The translations under genes were made by a program, and so were the position numbers. The notes under the pieces are model-generated. The model ran no database searches. It saw only the letters and a program-made list of their open reading frames with translations, and was not told the DNA's origin. Shown here one piece after another: positions 46,285 to 58,510 of a stretch of DNA of 64,000 bases. Positions within the stretch are counted from its first letter, which is position 1, and the number at the start of each line of letters is the position of its first letter. The stretch is taken from NCBI GenBank assembly GCA_039519185.1, contig CM076848.1, positions 188,602,628 to 188,666,627 on the forward strand. The letters run 5' to 3'. This stretch comes from Astragalus membranaceus. Its lineage: Eukaryota; Streptophyta; Magnoliopsida; Fabales; Fabaceae.

Positions 46285-47380
46285 GGTTCCCCGGTTAGAT
46301 GGGGAAAGCTTATATAGAGTCAAGCCATTCCTCCATCCAAGTCTTTTCCGCTGTGGAGACTTATCCATAATAAAATGCCGACTAATGAAAATCTTCGATC
46401 TCGAGGTTGTATAGTTGTCTATGGCAAATCTATTGAGACTTCCGAACACCTAGACTTTGGCGTTGGCTAGGAGATCTTCTTAATCTTCCTATTGATGTTA
46501 GTAGCATTCTTACAATGCTTGATATATAATGCTTGGAGCTCACAAATTCATGATATGGTTCTTTCGACCATTGCTCACACTATCTGGGCTATTTAGTATG
46601 GCAGGAATCAGATTCGGTTCAATAATGTTTCTATCCCTCTTAGTAGATGACTGCATCTTATCTTCGCTGTTGCATCCTTATCTGGTCACATTTCTACAGG
46701 GGTTATCTCAAACTCCATTGATGAGTTTTGTTTCCTCAAATCTTTTCGTGAGATTGGTCACCCCCCAAGGCTCTGTCCATTATTGAAGTCATTTGGCAAA
46801 AACCTTTGTGTGGGTAGGTGAAATGCAACTCTGATGGTGCCTCGCGTGGTAATCCGGGCCTTGTGACATATGGTGGTCTTTTTCGTGACTCGAGTGGGGC
46901 TATCATGAGTTGCTTCTAGGACTTCGTGGGCATTGCTACCTCTATTGAAGTGGACGTCCTGGCTGTTATGAAATCGATTTAAGTTGCGGTTGAGAGAAGG
47001 TGGAGTAAGCTTTGGACTGAGTGTGATTCTACTCTAGTTGTGCCAGCTTTTAAGTCTCTTGGTTTGGTTTCTCGGAGGCTTGGAAACAAATTTGGCAATT
47101 GCATATCAATTACCAATAAAATGAGTTTCATTATTCCACACACATCTATCGAGAGGAGAACTCTTGTGCAGATAAGCTAGCTAACTATGACTTTGTTAGT
47201 CATGGTTACAATTGGTTGGATTTATTGCCTAGTTTTTGTTTTATAGGGCTTTAACCTAGGTCTTGCGTTTTATCGCTTTCGATGACTCTTCTTTCCGCCA
47301 ATGGTTTTGGTCTAGTCCCTCCTTGGTCTTTTTCATACTCATTCTTTTTCTCTTTTTAATGAAAACGGGGAGTACTCTTT
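46285..47380 (+). pseudogene. LINE ORF2 3' end (zf-RVT and RNase H), degenerate
   Basis: Forward frames give a reverse-transcriptase zinc-binding region ('NKMPTNENLRSRGCIVVYGK', 'SQIHDMVLSTIAHTIWAI') and then a plant RVT_3-type RNase H ('VKCNSDGASRGNPGL', 'YGGLFRDSSGA', 'LWTECDSTLVVPAFKSLGL'). Several stops and frame changes interrupt it. This is the 3' part of an L1-type non-LTR element. The upstream RT is missing, as expected of a 5'-truncated copy. The tail after about 47240 is non-coding. Confidence 0.75.
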
Positions 47381-48546
47381 TTCCTTATAGATGATTTTTC
47401 CCTAAGGAGCGTTTTCATCAAAATGTTTTAACGAGACTCCTCTCATTCTTTGAGATTAACTTTCTTATAATCAAATTTTTATATCTCTTATCATTTTTTC
47501 TTTAGGAAATATTGCTTCTCCAGTTACATTTACATTTACCGTTTAAAAAAAGTGTGTGAAGATGTTGGGATTTAGGTATTATACTTATTCATCGAATGTT
47601 TATTATTGTTAGGTTGTTCTTAAGGTCAAAATGTTGAAATTCAAAGTCTGAGACGAAAGAAGTTCCGGAGTCTTCCATGATGGAACAATGGTGATATTTC
47701 GTTTGACATCGATGAATAGAAAAGCAATGAGCTAATAAACTAAAGTAATAACTCTGGTCAAAAAACAAATAAATAATATAAATAACGGACAACAAACAAT
47801 ATGGGTATGACTTCTTGACCATTTCCACAATCAAACCATTATGGATTGTGATGAAAGTCTCTAACCTTGGTTGGAGGGAAGAAAGCTTTCTTATTCTTTC
47901 CGTCATATCCTTAGTTGGCTGTGTGCGTCCCAATTTGTGTGCACTTAGAAGGTTGATACTCTCCATACTCAAATTAACCCGTCACAAATTAACTATGTTG
48001 ATCTTCTTAGTTTCCATTGCATGTCTTCCATATTAGTGTTTGGATGGTGCAAACTAGGAGCTTATTTTTCAGCGTATTTTTTTTTATCAAAAGTAGCGAA
48101 TTTAATAATACTCTTTGTGCCTAACTTACTTTTAGGCCCAATGGGATAACTAACCTCCTATTCTTTGCACCTGCTCTTTTTTTTTTGGAAATACTTTAAC
48201 CACTTTTTAAACCCACGTTTTTCACTCACCCGATAGTTTTCTCTCTTAAATCTCCATTTTTCTCTCCTCTCCCTCTTTAATCTCTCTACAAACATTACCA
48301 ATTATCTTTCGCATTAAGACACACTCGAGAACGCCCTTCTTCAAGTTTTTGTTTTTTCACTTTTTTAGCCGTGTCTTCCCGATCATTTTTGATAGTCTCC
48401 GCAAATGAGTATCCAAATATAGCAAAATGTGTGTTTGAAACAACATTTCCAAAGATTAAAATTTTTTATAATAATATATACCTCGCAAAAACACATATTT
48501 AAAGAAGAAAAATCTATAGAAATGTATTTCCATAGTTGATAAAAGA

Positions 48547-48600
<54 letters not shown>

Positions 48601-50480
48601 CATATATTTTCTTTTGATAGCTGTAAATACACTTCATAAGATATGTAATATCGATAGTTCTACACATAAATTAATATTAAGTATTGAGATTACCGTGAAC
48701 AAAATCATGTTGCGCTAGAGGGTTTCAAATATGCAATTGTGGTGCTCATAAAAAATCACACACATGATCGGTATACCATAGTGTTATAACTCACTAAACA
48801 ATAACAATTAACAAAAACTTTATTAATCATAATTTTTAACATCATTGATCATATTTTTAGGTGTTGAAGGAAGAGACTAAATGAGAGACTAAATGAGGGA
48901 GAAGAGGGGACTTAATAATGTTTTATAAGGTAGAGTGGTTTCATTATCATGTATAAGTATCATGTGACAATCATGTTTGCTATCGAACAACTGTGTTTTT
49001 CTGTTTAGAAGTTGTTACTAGTTGTCTATATATACATGCCATTCTAATGTGGTAGTATTTAAAGTATAAAATAAATGAAGACATAAGGTGATTTGTATGA
49101 CATTTTCACTCACATGTAATAACAATTTTTTTATTTTACTATCCTTTTAAAAATATATTGATAAATACTCATAAAAAATACAATGGTAAGTCAAAAACAA
49201 TTTACCATAATTTTATTATGGCATAGAGACTCAACACTAAGTAGCACACTTATGCATTTTACTAGTCTTGTAGTTATTCGGATAACATTATGGTTACATT
49301 TTTGTTGAAAATCATTAATAATTCGTTCATAATTAAAAAAAATTTAAGAATTATTTTTAATAGAAATTAAAATGAGACTACTTAATCTAATTTGTGTTGT
49401 GACCAAAAAAAATCTAATTTGTGACATTATAGCTAGGTTGCAAATAAGTATTTAACAATTTCAGTTTAGAAAAATATTTTTACCGTAACAGGAATAATTA
49501 ATATTATGCTATTAATCTGCAACCATTAGCTAACCATTAATCGTCATTGAAGAATTCAATATAATGTAACTTGATTTTGATTCGGTTGTTAAAATCTCTC
49601 TTAAAATTTTCAATTCTTAGGAACGATACTTCTTTTTTTTTTTTTAACTTTTCTTAGAATGCACGTTTAGCTATCATTTGCTTATAAATGAAAACAGAGG
49701 GTGTAAAGTCATAAAGGAGAAAAATATAAGTTGAGGTACAGACTCATTTTAAGTGGTCTCACATTACACCCTTTAAAATGATTATGATTATTTTTCCACT
49801 TTCCCCTTTTCCTAAATTGTTGCTACCAACGTCGTTTAGACATTTTTTGTAAAAAAAAATGTAATTTAGGCATTTCAAGTTGCGTTGATGATATTCAGAT
49901 TATTCCATACCGGGGACGGCAAATATAAGTGTTAAACATTAGGGGAATTTTCCCCCACACAACAGATTTGTTTTAGTTTAAATGTGCCTAATAATTTTTG
50001 CGCTCATAAAAAATTGATGTTTCCCCCATTAGATAGCTTTTTAAAAAGTATCGGTAGAAAGTTATAAGAGATAAAAGGGAGACTATTTTATTTTGCTTTT
50101 ATCACTCTAATTTTGATCTAATTTCTAACATTTAACACATATTGACACAAAGTACATTAAATTTTGTGATTAATTTTTTTTTGTCACAAAGTTACATATT
50201 TTATTAAAATTTATCATTTTTTCTTATATAAAAACATTATTGAAAATTTTGATGCCTTTTTACAAAATTTTCTAGATCCATCACTAATTGTCACAAAATC
50301 TAGGAAGACATGGACGCAAAATGCAGGAAATACATTGCATCAGATGTGGGAGGCTTTTTGATGGCAATAGAGATAGGTGGATGAGGCCCTGCCATCACAA
50401 AAATTGTTGAATTTTTACTCAAATTAACTTTGTTTCTCTTGCAGGGTACAATAACAGCTGAGGGGTGTGCCAATAGAAAC
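47381..50480. other. AT-rich spacer, no gene seen
   Basis: No credible exon or known element. Contains the microsatellite at 48549-48597 and phrases shared with 52200-52380 ('gaaaatcattaataattcgt', 'attaaa-tgagactacttaa'), which suggests two old copies of the same dispersed repeat at about 49290-49500 and 52210-52390. Confidence 0.5.
48549..48597. repeat. (AT)n microsatellite
   Basis: About 24 uninterrupted TA units. Confidence 0.95.
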
Positions 50481-50481
50481 A

Positions 50482-50611
50482 AGCCCAGCTTGATGGCCCA
50501 AACCCAATGATGGAATTAACGCTGCCAAACAAAATTGTTTGTCGGGTCTTGCGCACCCGAACCCGGCTATGATGGATATTTCGCGGGTCGTCCTTGACCC
50601 GAGGTATATAA
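50482..50611 (+). promoter_or_regulatory. Promoter of a truncated housekeeping-type gene
   Basis: AGCCCA (50482-50487) and GGCCCA (50495-50500), both inverted site II motifs, are followed by a TATATAA box (50605-50611). The downstream leader contains AAACCCTA (about 50878), a telo-box. The combination is that of a growth-related plant gene. Confidence 0.5.
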
Positions 50612-51370
50612 TTTGTTTCTTCACTCTCTTTTCTCAAAAAAAAAGATTCACTTCCTCTCTCTTGATTTTCCGTTCTTCTTCTCTGCTCTCTCTCTCTCTC
50701 TACGACGAAAACGAAACTACGACGGAGCTCTCACCTCCGGTGATTGAAGCTCCGTTGAGGCTCGATTTCAGGTCGATGATGATCTCTGATGATGATGAAG
50801 TAAAACCCCTTTGGTTTTATTCTGAATCAAAGCACACTGAGACCACAATCTTCTCTTCTCACTCTTCGACAAATCGCAAACCCTAGTTTGCTCAGAAACG
50901 CTTGATCTCTCCGATCAAGCTCTCGATCCACCTTCCTTCAGGTAGATCTACTCCTTCTCTTACGTTTTCTTTGATTTCCCTTTGATTTGCACACTGTTTG
51001 TGAAACCCTAATTATTTGTAATGTTGATTTCGCAGGTGCAAGTGTGAGCAAGGTTTGAGACAAGATCAAACAAAGGTAAAATTACGCTCTCTCGTAATTT
51101 CTCACCCTTTGATTCTCTTTCTTGAATAAAACCCTAATCACTATGTTTCTGTTGCATGAACTTGTTAAGTTTCAACTTGAAACTCAACCCAGAATACCTT
51201 CTTACGCGATACACCTTCAAGAAAGACCTCTTCAGGTAAACCAGAACCCTTTCTTCACCTTTGTTCCTTTCTCTGTTGTTTCTGTCACAGAAACTCAGAT
51301 TCTAACTCTTGTTTTCTTATTTCTTGCGAGGTAAAAATCACTCTTTGATTTTACAACCAGAAAACTCAAA
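50612..51370 (+). pseudogene. 5' end of an unidentified gene, body missing
   Basis: CT-rich leader (50640-50700), then exon-like sequence with good donors (CAG/GTAGAT near 50941, AAAGG/TAAAAT near 51076, TTCAG/GTAAAC near 51236) and acceptors (CGCAG near 51035). Possible short peptides ('LSFNLKLNPEYLLTRYTFKK' or the other frame) cannot be assigned. No coding body follows: the sequence runs into an LTR-like segment at 51378. I read it as the promoter and first exons of a gene cut short by rearrangement or insertion, or a captured 5' end. Confidence 0.4.
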
Positions 51371-51377
51371 AACAATT

Positions 51378-51715
51378 GATAGAATGTTGAAGATGGATTG
51401 GAGCAAACGTTCTTCAGGGAGTATGAGTAGAAAGTAGATAGACTTTTTGGAAATTTAGAAAATGTAAATTGTATTGATTGTAAGTTGTAATTTCTGTACA
51501 GAAAATGTAGCTTATATACACGACTAGACACAATGAAAAACTAGCTGTTAGGCACCAACTTGGTTGTTAGAACAGCCAAGTCAGTTTGTTACAAACAAAC
51601 TAGAAAGTAGTTAGAGTTAGTTGTAACTGTAACTACCTCAGTTTAAATTGAGTAACAGCCCAACGGCTATTTTCTAATGACAGGCTGTTTGAATTTAGGT
51701 AGGATTTTGATTACA
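51378..51715 (-). mobile_element. Probable copia-like LTR (minus strand)
   Basis: On the minus strand it runs from about TGTAATCAAAATCC to ...TTCAACATTCTATCA, with a TATATAA-type box ('gtgtatataagc') in the middle and the start of a primer-site-like ATTG after the end. This is the layout of a small Ty1/copia LTR. No internal region or TSD is found, so it may be a solo LTR or a fragment. Confidence 0.4.
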
Positions 51716-53171
51716 AAACCTCAATAAAAATAACTAGTGGGAATAAAAGAGGGAGGACATACAAATAGTTTTGTCACCAAGAAAGGGGGTCGTGCCATAT
51801 ACGACAACATATTGGATGGTGGTCGATAGGGCTGGAAATGAATCAATTCTTATATCTAACACCAATGGCTCTTATTATATACACACAAATCTATCATACA
51901 GAAATCTGTGGTTTGTTCGATGCTTCGAGCCTTCAACTTTTTTTAAAGCTCATGCAAACTCAGTAAAATCTAAGAGAAGCACTGAAAAAGAGTATTAAGA
52001 AAACACGAATCCAATCGACAACTAACTCACCTTCCAATGCAAGTATGTTCAACACAATCACCACAGATTAACTAATAGCCATCTCAAAGATCTCAAAGTA
52101 TGAATTTTGCTGCTGTCTCACTGTCTTAAGACACGATTGCTTCTGAGATTTTGGTATCCCAGACAAACTAATAAGATGATGCCTTTGTAATTATTTGAAT
52201 AATATTCTCATTGCTTTTTTTGTTGAAAATCATTAATAATTTGTTTCATAATTAAAGTATTTTTAAGAATTATTTTCAATAGAAATTAAAGTGAGACTAC
52301 TTAATTTAATCTACGATTATAGGTTACAAATAAGTTTTTTACAATTTCAATTTAGAAAAATATTTTTTAGTAATAACAATTAGTTAATATTATACTATAC
52401 TAGTATATAACCCGTGCATCTCAAATTCAGTTTAATATATGATATCAAATTGGTAAAATATGATATCAAATATGTTATTATCGCACGGAGGCAAATATGT
52501 GTTTTTAGTATTATAAAAAAATTGATACATGTAACATAAATATTCAATAAAAAAGTAACCCATACATATGTGTAAATATAGATCATATAATGTGTACATA
52601 GTAATTGTTATAAAACTGTATCAGTTAAATATAAGTTATTTAATAATTGAAAATGATTCTTAAAAAAACTCAAAAAGATATAATGGATGGTAAGTATGTT
52701 TGTAACATTAAGTTGTTAATATTAGTATTATTAATGCAATGTAGCTAATCAATTATGCTATCTTTTGGATTTATAATAAGTAAACATGACAGTAAAACAT
52801 GAACAAACAGATACTCATTCACATTGGTCCAATGTTGATGGAGATTATTTACTTTGACGGGTTGAATTGGGGATATCGATAACCGCCCGAACCTGTCTGA
52901 CTAAAGTTAAATTGTAAACATATATATTTATTAATAATAATCAATATTATAATTCATTTTAAAAAAATTATTAGTTTTATTAACTTTTTCTTAAAAAAAT
53001 ATAACCACAAACAAACGAAGTTTATTCCAAGTATAAATATATATATTAAAACACATTCAACTAAAGTTGAATATTTATTTTAATGATTTAGTCATTAATA
53101 TAATTTCTTGGATAATATTCAATCTCGGATGGTGTACTTTTACTCTAATTCAAATATTATAATTTTTCATG

Positions 53172-53221
<50 letters not shown>

Positions 53222-53617
53222 TATGTAATTTTCCTTATGATTTGTCTATCATTTTTTTTGCTCTTAGGCTATCATTTATTTATCTATATTTATGTGCACG
53301 CATTCAATAATAATAATTTTTCAAATATCTCTCTCTTTTGTTACCAAAAAAATGTTTTTTCAAAAAAAAAATCTCATTTTTATGTGAAAGAAGTATATTT
53401 ACCCTTTGTGTTTTATAAATATTCTTGTAAAACTCAGCACAATGTTGACATGTATTATGCATATGGTAAAAAGAATATAAGCTGACAATGTTCGAGTTGT
53501 GATATGAACTCCTTCGTGTACTTTCCTTCAAATATTTTTTAATTATTATTTTATATTTTCATATATACATATTCTATTTTTTTTTTAAGAATAAGGTTCA
53601 AGGTACTCCAAGACTAA
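51716..53617. other. AT-rich spacer, no gene seen
   Basis: A segment starting 'actagtatataacccgtgca' (about 52399) resembles ends of plant Helitron- or other repeat-type sequences, but no second end was found. A (TA)n microsatellite lies at 53176-53215. Confidence 0.4.
53176..53215. repeat. (AT)n microsatellite
   Basis: About 20 TA units. Confidence 0.95.
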
Positions 53618-53626
53618 CTTTAATTA

Positions 53627-53926
53627 GGTTTTTTTGGTACCCCCTATCATACCCTGTACCCCCCCAAATTATCCAAACGGACGATTTTACCCCTCAATCC
53701 TCAAAACATTTCCGGAAACACATAATTCCGGAACACAGTTTTTTAAAGATTTCCGGAATTATGTCGAAACACATAAATCCGGAACACATTTTGACTTCCG
53801 GAATTATGTTGTTTGGGGTAATTCTGAAAATATTTAAAAAATGCGTTCTGAAATTATCCAATAGGACATAATTCCGGAATTACATGGGGGTATAAGGGAG
53901 AAGAGGGGGGGGGGGTAAAAAAATCC
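53627..53926. mobile_element. Small MULE-type MITE (300 bp)
   Basis: Ends GGTTTTTTTGGTACCCC and (right, inverted) GGATTTTTTTACCCCC belong to the same family as the element at 31102. Flanks are CTTTAATTA (53618-53626) and CTGTAATTA (53927-53935), a 9-bp TSD with one change. The interior repeats 'cataattccgga' in both orientations. Confidence 0.8.
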
Positions 53927-53935
53927 CTGTAATTA

Positions 53936-55970
53936 ACTTACTCTACACATATTGACAATGTTAATGCTTTAATTATATAACACAATATACATGATATGCA
54001 AATTAAGGTTTAATTGCTGGGAAAAGTTTTGTTAAAAAATATATTTTATATGTTTAGAAAACTTTATAACGAAATATATAAACCCACTTAATCAAAGCTA
54101 ATAGACCATATTTGAATCCATTTTGAATTACATTACTAATTAATACAGTAAATTATCTGACAAAGTTTGGGTCTTACGTTGTGAAATTAGTTAGAATCAG
54201 AGCAATAGTAATATGAACTTATATTTCTAATTAAGTATTAGTGATTGACGTGCTACGTAATGTCTTATTCATATAGAAAACAATGTGAAATAGAACACTT
54301 GAAGAAATAGATATCAAAGTATGGAGAAATAAATCGTAATAGTTTGCAATCTCATTTCTCAGTTATTGAATTCAAATAATGAAAGTATCAATAAAATGCA
54401 TAGAAATAGTAAAGTATCGAAAGAAACCCAAATAATAGTAAAAAAAACAACTAACAAACAAAACTAAAAAAACAAACAATGGATTATGCAATCCTAAATT
54501 GCAAAATATTAAGAAATAGTGTTATAGGGATAATTGTCTAGAATCACGTTGATCTTTGAAGAACTACTAACACCATCACCACTATACAGACATAGCCTTT
54601 TTAGCGTTGGACTTTCATCAATATCCACACAGTCAAGTAAATATGTTTAGCTTCGTGAGTAAATCCTATAAAAACCCTTATCTCATTCAGCTTCTCGGCA
54701 AACAACTTTTCAATGCCTGTGGATAGCTAGTGTGTATTTGTGATTGATGGTTAATTACAGACGAAATAATATTAACAATAGTTTCAAAAATCGATGGATG
54801 ACGATGTGTGTTTGGACACGCTCAGCAGGTAAATTTATAGAGTGACAAATGTCAAAATCTAGATAGAATTGGACACTGAACATATACGACAGTTATGGAA
54901 GGTTATAATAAATTTTGATTTTGGATTGTTTTTTTCAAAATATATTAATTTCGAATTAGACAATTATGTATAGAGTTATTGCTGTAGACACAATATTATT
55001 ATTTAGAAAATATTTCAATTCCATCGAATTTATATTTTGAAATTTAAATTTCGAAAATAATTGCATAAAGAAATGTCATGCATACGTGATTTCTGGTCAA
55101 CAAAACAGAACTCCTAGTAATAATTGGTGCAAAAATATTTCATAATCATGGTTTAGATACGAAAACCTCTTAATGCCTTAATTATAAAATTTGAATTTTG
55201 AATTTCGGAATTCAAAACATAGTTATTAAATTGGAATTTTTTTAATGCAGTAATTTTGAATTTCGAATTAGAATAAATTAATTAGACTTCATGTACAATT
55301 ATTTGTAATTAGTATCTGAAGTTTAATTTTAAAAGAGTTTTATATTTTTTGTTGGCATTTTGATTACGATGCCCATATTTGGAATTTTAAAGTTAAGTTT
55401 TTTTTGTCAAAAAAAAGTTAAGGTTTTATTATGAAATAGCAAATATAGTTTTGATATTTATAATCATATTATGAAATAGAAAATTCACTAATTTTAATTG
55501 GATGACTAAAAATATTTTTTTAACACAAATTTGAAATAGTTTTTGAAAATCAAAATTTGTGGTAAACGTAAGGCATTAAACCAGATTAATAATTGATACA
55601 ATAATCTTCCAACATTGTTGATTTCGAATTGATTGTCATATAGCCATTTTAAATTTTAATTATTTTATAATTGGGATAATGTCATATAGCCAGTTTTTCA
55701 TAAATGTTGCTGGGCTGAATTTTAAGGACTTTGTGTGTGTTGTTTTAATTAGGTTAAAAAATTAGATAATAGCAAGTTTAATTGAAAAAAAGGTCTTCTG
55801 TCTCACTGATGAAGATCTATCGAGATGTGTTTTTTTTATGAAATGTCGAGATGTTTTTTTTATCTGTTTTTTTATGAAATATTGAGATGTGTTTAAGATA
55901 AAGATGAAAATTCTAAAAATTCATATTATTTTATTAATTTTGATGAAGTTTTGGCAAAATTTAATGGTAA
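53936..55970. other. AT-rich spacer, no gene seen
   Basis: Many short 'ttgaattttgaatttcg' type runs around 55000-55270. No ORF above background and no known element. Confidence 0.5.
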
Positions 55971-56578
55971 TGAATTGTAAGAATCAGTTTTGTTAACATT
56001 TTAAAATATTTTCATGTGTGACTCAACTTTTAAGGAAGTTTTTTGTAATCGTAATAAATTGGAGTTATGGTTATTAATTTGTGTCTGCCGTAGAGATGCA
56101 TGCTATACTTTGTGGATGCGCCAAGTCAGATTAAAATTGGCAAGTTGACTATCCATGTATGCTTGATTGTGTGCCTAATAGGATTAGCATTGATTATTTT
56201 ATTCTCAAATGGCTGTATGAGTGACACCTAAGAAAAATGGCCTTGAGAGACATTTTCCTTTGTATTATTATAGATGAATTGTAAGAATCAGTTTTGTTAA
56301 CATTTTAAAATATTTTCATGTGTGACTCAACTTTTAAGGAAGTTTTTTGTAATCGTAATAAATTGGAGTTATGGTCATTAATTTGTGTCTGCCGTAGAGA
56401 TGCATGCTATACTTTGTAGATGCGCCAAGTCAGATTAAAATTGGCAAGTTGACTATCCATGTATGCTTGATTGTGTGCCTAATAGGATTAGCATTGATTA
56501 TTTTATTCTCAAATGGCTGTATGAGTGACACCTAAGAAAAATGGCCTTGAGAGACATTTTCCTTTGTATTGTTATAGA
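55971..56578. repeat. 304-bp tandem duplication
   Basis: Copy 1 is 55971-56274 and copy 2 56275-56578. Both begin 'tgaattgtaagaatcagttt' and differ at only a few positions, so the duplication is young. No coding potential. It may be a two-unit seed of a satellite. Confidence 0.9.
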
Positions 56579-57676
56579 TAACTGCAACCGTTAGGAAAAA
56601 AACTAATTGGATTAAAAGAATTCAATATTAGATAACTTGATTTTGATCCGATTGTTAAAATCTCTCTAATGATTTTCAATTCTTCAAATATATAATTATA
56701 AATGTAATAACATAAAAACTTTATTTAAATATATCTATATCCTACTAAGTAAAAGAATTTTTGCTTCCCTTAACAAAATTGGCCATGGGCGGTTGCCCCT
56801 CTCAACTATGCTCGGGGCCACCCCCGAGGATGAAGTGCCTTTAATTAGTTGACCACTACATCAGAAAGTATTTTGATAGGATTTAAATAAATAAGTGGGG
56901 CGGTTAGTGTCTTGTTGGCGGTTATTGTCTTGTGGGCGGTTACTGTTTATGTTGTAGTAACCGTCAGGGGCTGTCTTGTGTATTTATATTGTATTGTTCA
57001 GTCATTAGAATTAGGATAATAATAGTTGGAAGTTTATTTCCTTTTGGGAGGCCCTGAGCACCTCGAATCGCTCAAGAACTTGGGAGAGATTAGGCCTCTC
57101 GAAGAGCCTACCATCATTACCGTATTGTAATAATCTGGCAAAAAAATGACTGTAGCACCAAAAAAAAATTATTTACCAAAATAACACCCTTTTTAGATTA
57201 TTTACCAAACTAGCACACATCCAAAATTCAGGCCAGAAGTCGCCCCACAGGAAACGACTTCTGAACTGGATTTGCAATTTTTTTTGCTTTTTCAGTTCAG
57301 AAGTCGCCCCCACAGGAAACGACTTCTGAACTGAAAAAGCAAAAAAAATTGCAAAATCCAGTTCAGAAGTCGCCCCCACAGGAAACGACTTCTGAACTGG
57401 ATTTTGCAATTTTTTTTGCTTTTTCAGTTCAGAAGTCGCCCCCCCCCCCCCCGGCCCAGGGTGGCTTCTGAACTGTGTTTTTTTATTTTCTTTTTCTTAT
57501 ATATTAATTTAAATAAATTTAATTAATTTAGAAAATTAATATTGTTAATTCTAAATTAATTATAAATATTATTGTGAAAAAAAATTATCAGCTATATTGT
57601 AATATGAAACTAACTGTATTTATTTAATTGGTTGCACATTACAAAAAATTCATAGAAATTGACTATTTTTTAAAGG

Positions 57677-58047
57677 TTACGCCTTTTGCCAACTGGCAAA
57701 TAAATTCCTAGAAGAAGTTAAAAGCAATGTTGACGCAAGTCTTTGTTGACTGAACCACAAAGAGGGAAATCTCCGGTACAAAGCTGTGATTTCTTATTAT
57801 TGTTGTTGTTGGCATTTGTTGAAATGCTTCCTTCAATTCTGCTTCTGCAACAGCAGTGCGTTTGGAAGAGGAACGACCACAACTTGTGGGGAAATCACGA
57901 AATGCTGGAACGACTCGACGCTGACGTTGAGTCATGGTGTACGGGAACATTGTTGAGACCACAACTCTAAGTGAAGTTTGCATTCAATTTAGAACATTGC
58001 TTTTAACTTCTTTTAGGAATTTATTTGCCAGTTGGCAAAAGGCGTAA
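57677..58047 (-). mobile_element. Inner fold-back unit with possible captured SUVH-like scrap
   Basis: The arms 57677-57732 and 57991-58047 are near-perfect inverted repeats ('acgccttttgccaactggca'). The spacer read on the minus strand gives 'MTQRQRRVVPAFRDFPTSCG' followed by 'RSSSKRTAVAEAELKEAF'. This resembles the 'AVRDFPPGCG' motif N-terminal to the SRA domain in SUVH histone methyltransferases. It is a faint match, and a captured fragment inside the MULE is only a possibility. Confidence 0.4.
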
Positions 58048-58382
58048 TGGTGTATTTCTGGGAAGTGTGTTGTTTATTTAAGTATTTCTCTATATAGCGT
58101 AAATTAATTACCAAAATAACACTGTTTTTAGATTAATTTAAATAAGTTTAATTTAAATTATTTATTTAAATTAATGAATAATTTAAATAAAGCTTAATTT
58201 AATTAATTTATTTAATTTAGAAAATTAATATTTATAATTCTAAATTAATTATAAATATTATGGTGAAAAAAATAATTCTAAATTAATTTTAAAAGTGTCG
58301 GCAAGATCTCATGCGTCCAAAAGTGTCGGCAACATCAATACCGTTGAAAAAAACACCAAAAGGGGGGAAACATGATCTGATT

Positions 58383-58510
58383 ATTAGTGTTGGCAAGATC
58401 TTGACCTTTTATTAGTGTCGGCAAGATCGTGACCGTTTATTAGTGTCGGCAAGATCCTGACCGTTTATTAGTGTCGGCAAGATCTTGACCGTCTATTAGT
58501 GTCGACAAGA
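58383..58510. repeat. 28-bp tandem repeat
   Basis: Units start at 58383, 58411, 58439, 58467 and 58495, each 'attagtgtcggcaagatc' plus '-tgaccgttt'. Exact 28-bp period, few differences. Confidence 0.95.

Noticed and set aside
52395..52586. Helitron end
   Set aside because: The 'tatataacccgtgca' phrase is suggestive, but I found no CTRR hairpin end or partner, so no element is called.
53108..53485. 125-codon open frame with an Ile/Tyr run
   Set aside because: The run is the translated (TA)n microsatellite and the rest is AT-rich spacer.
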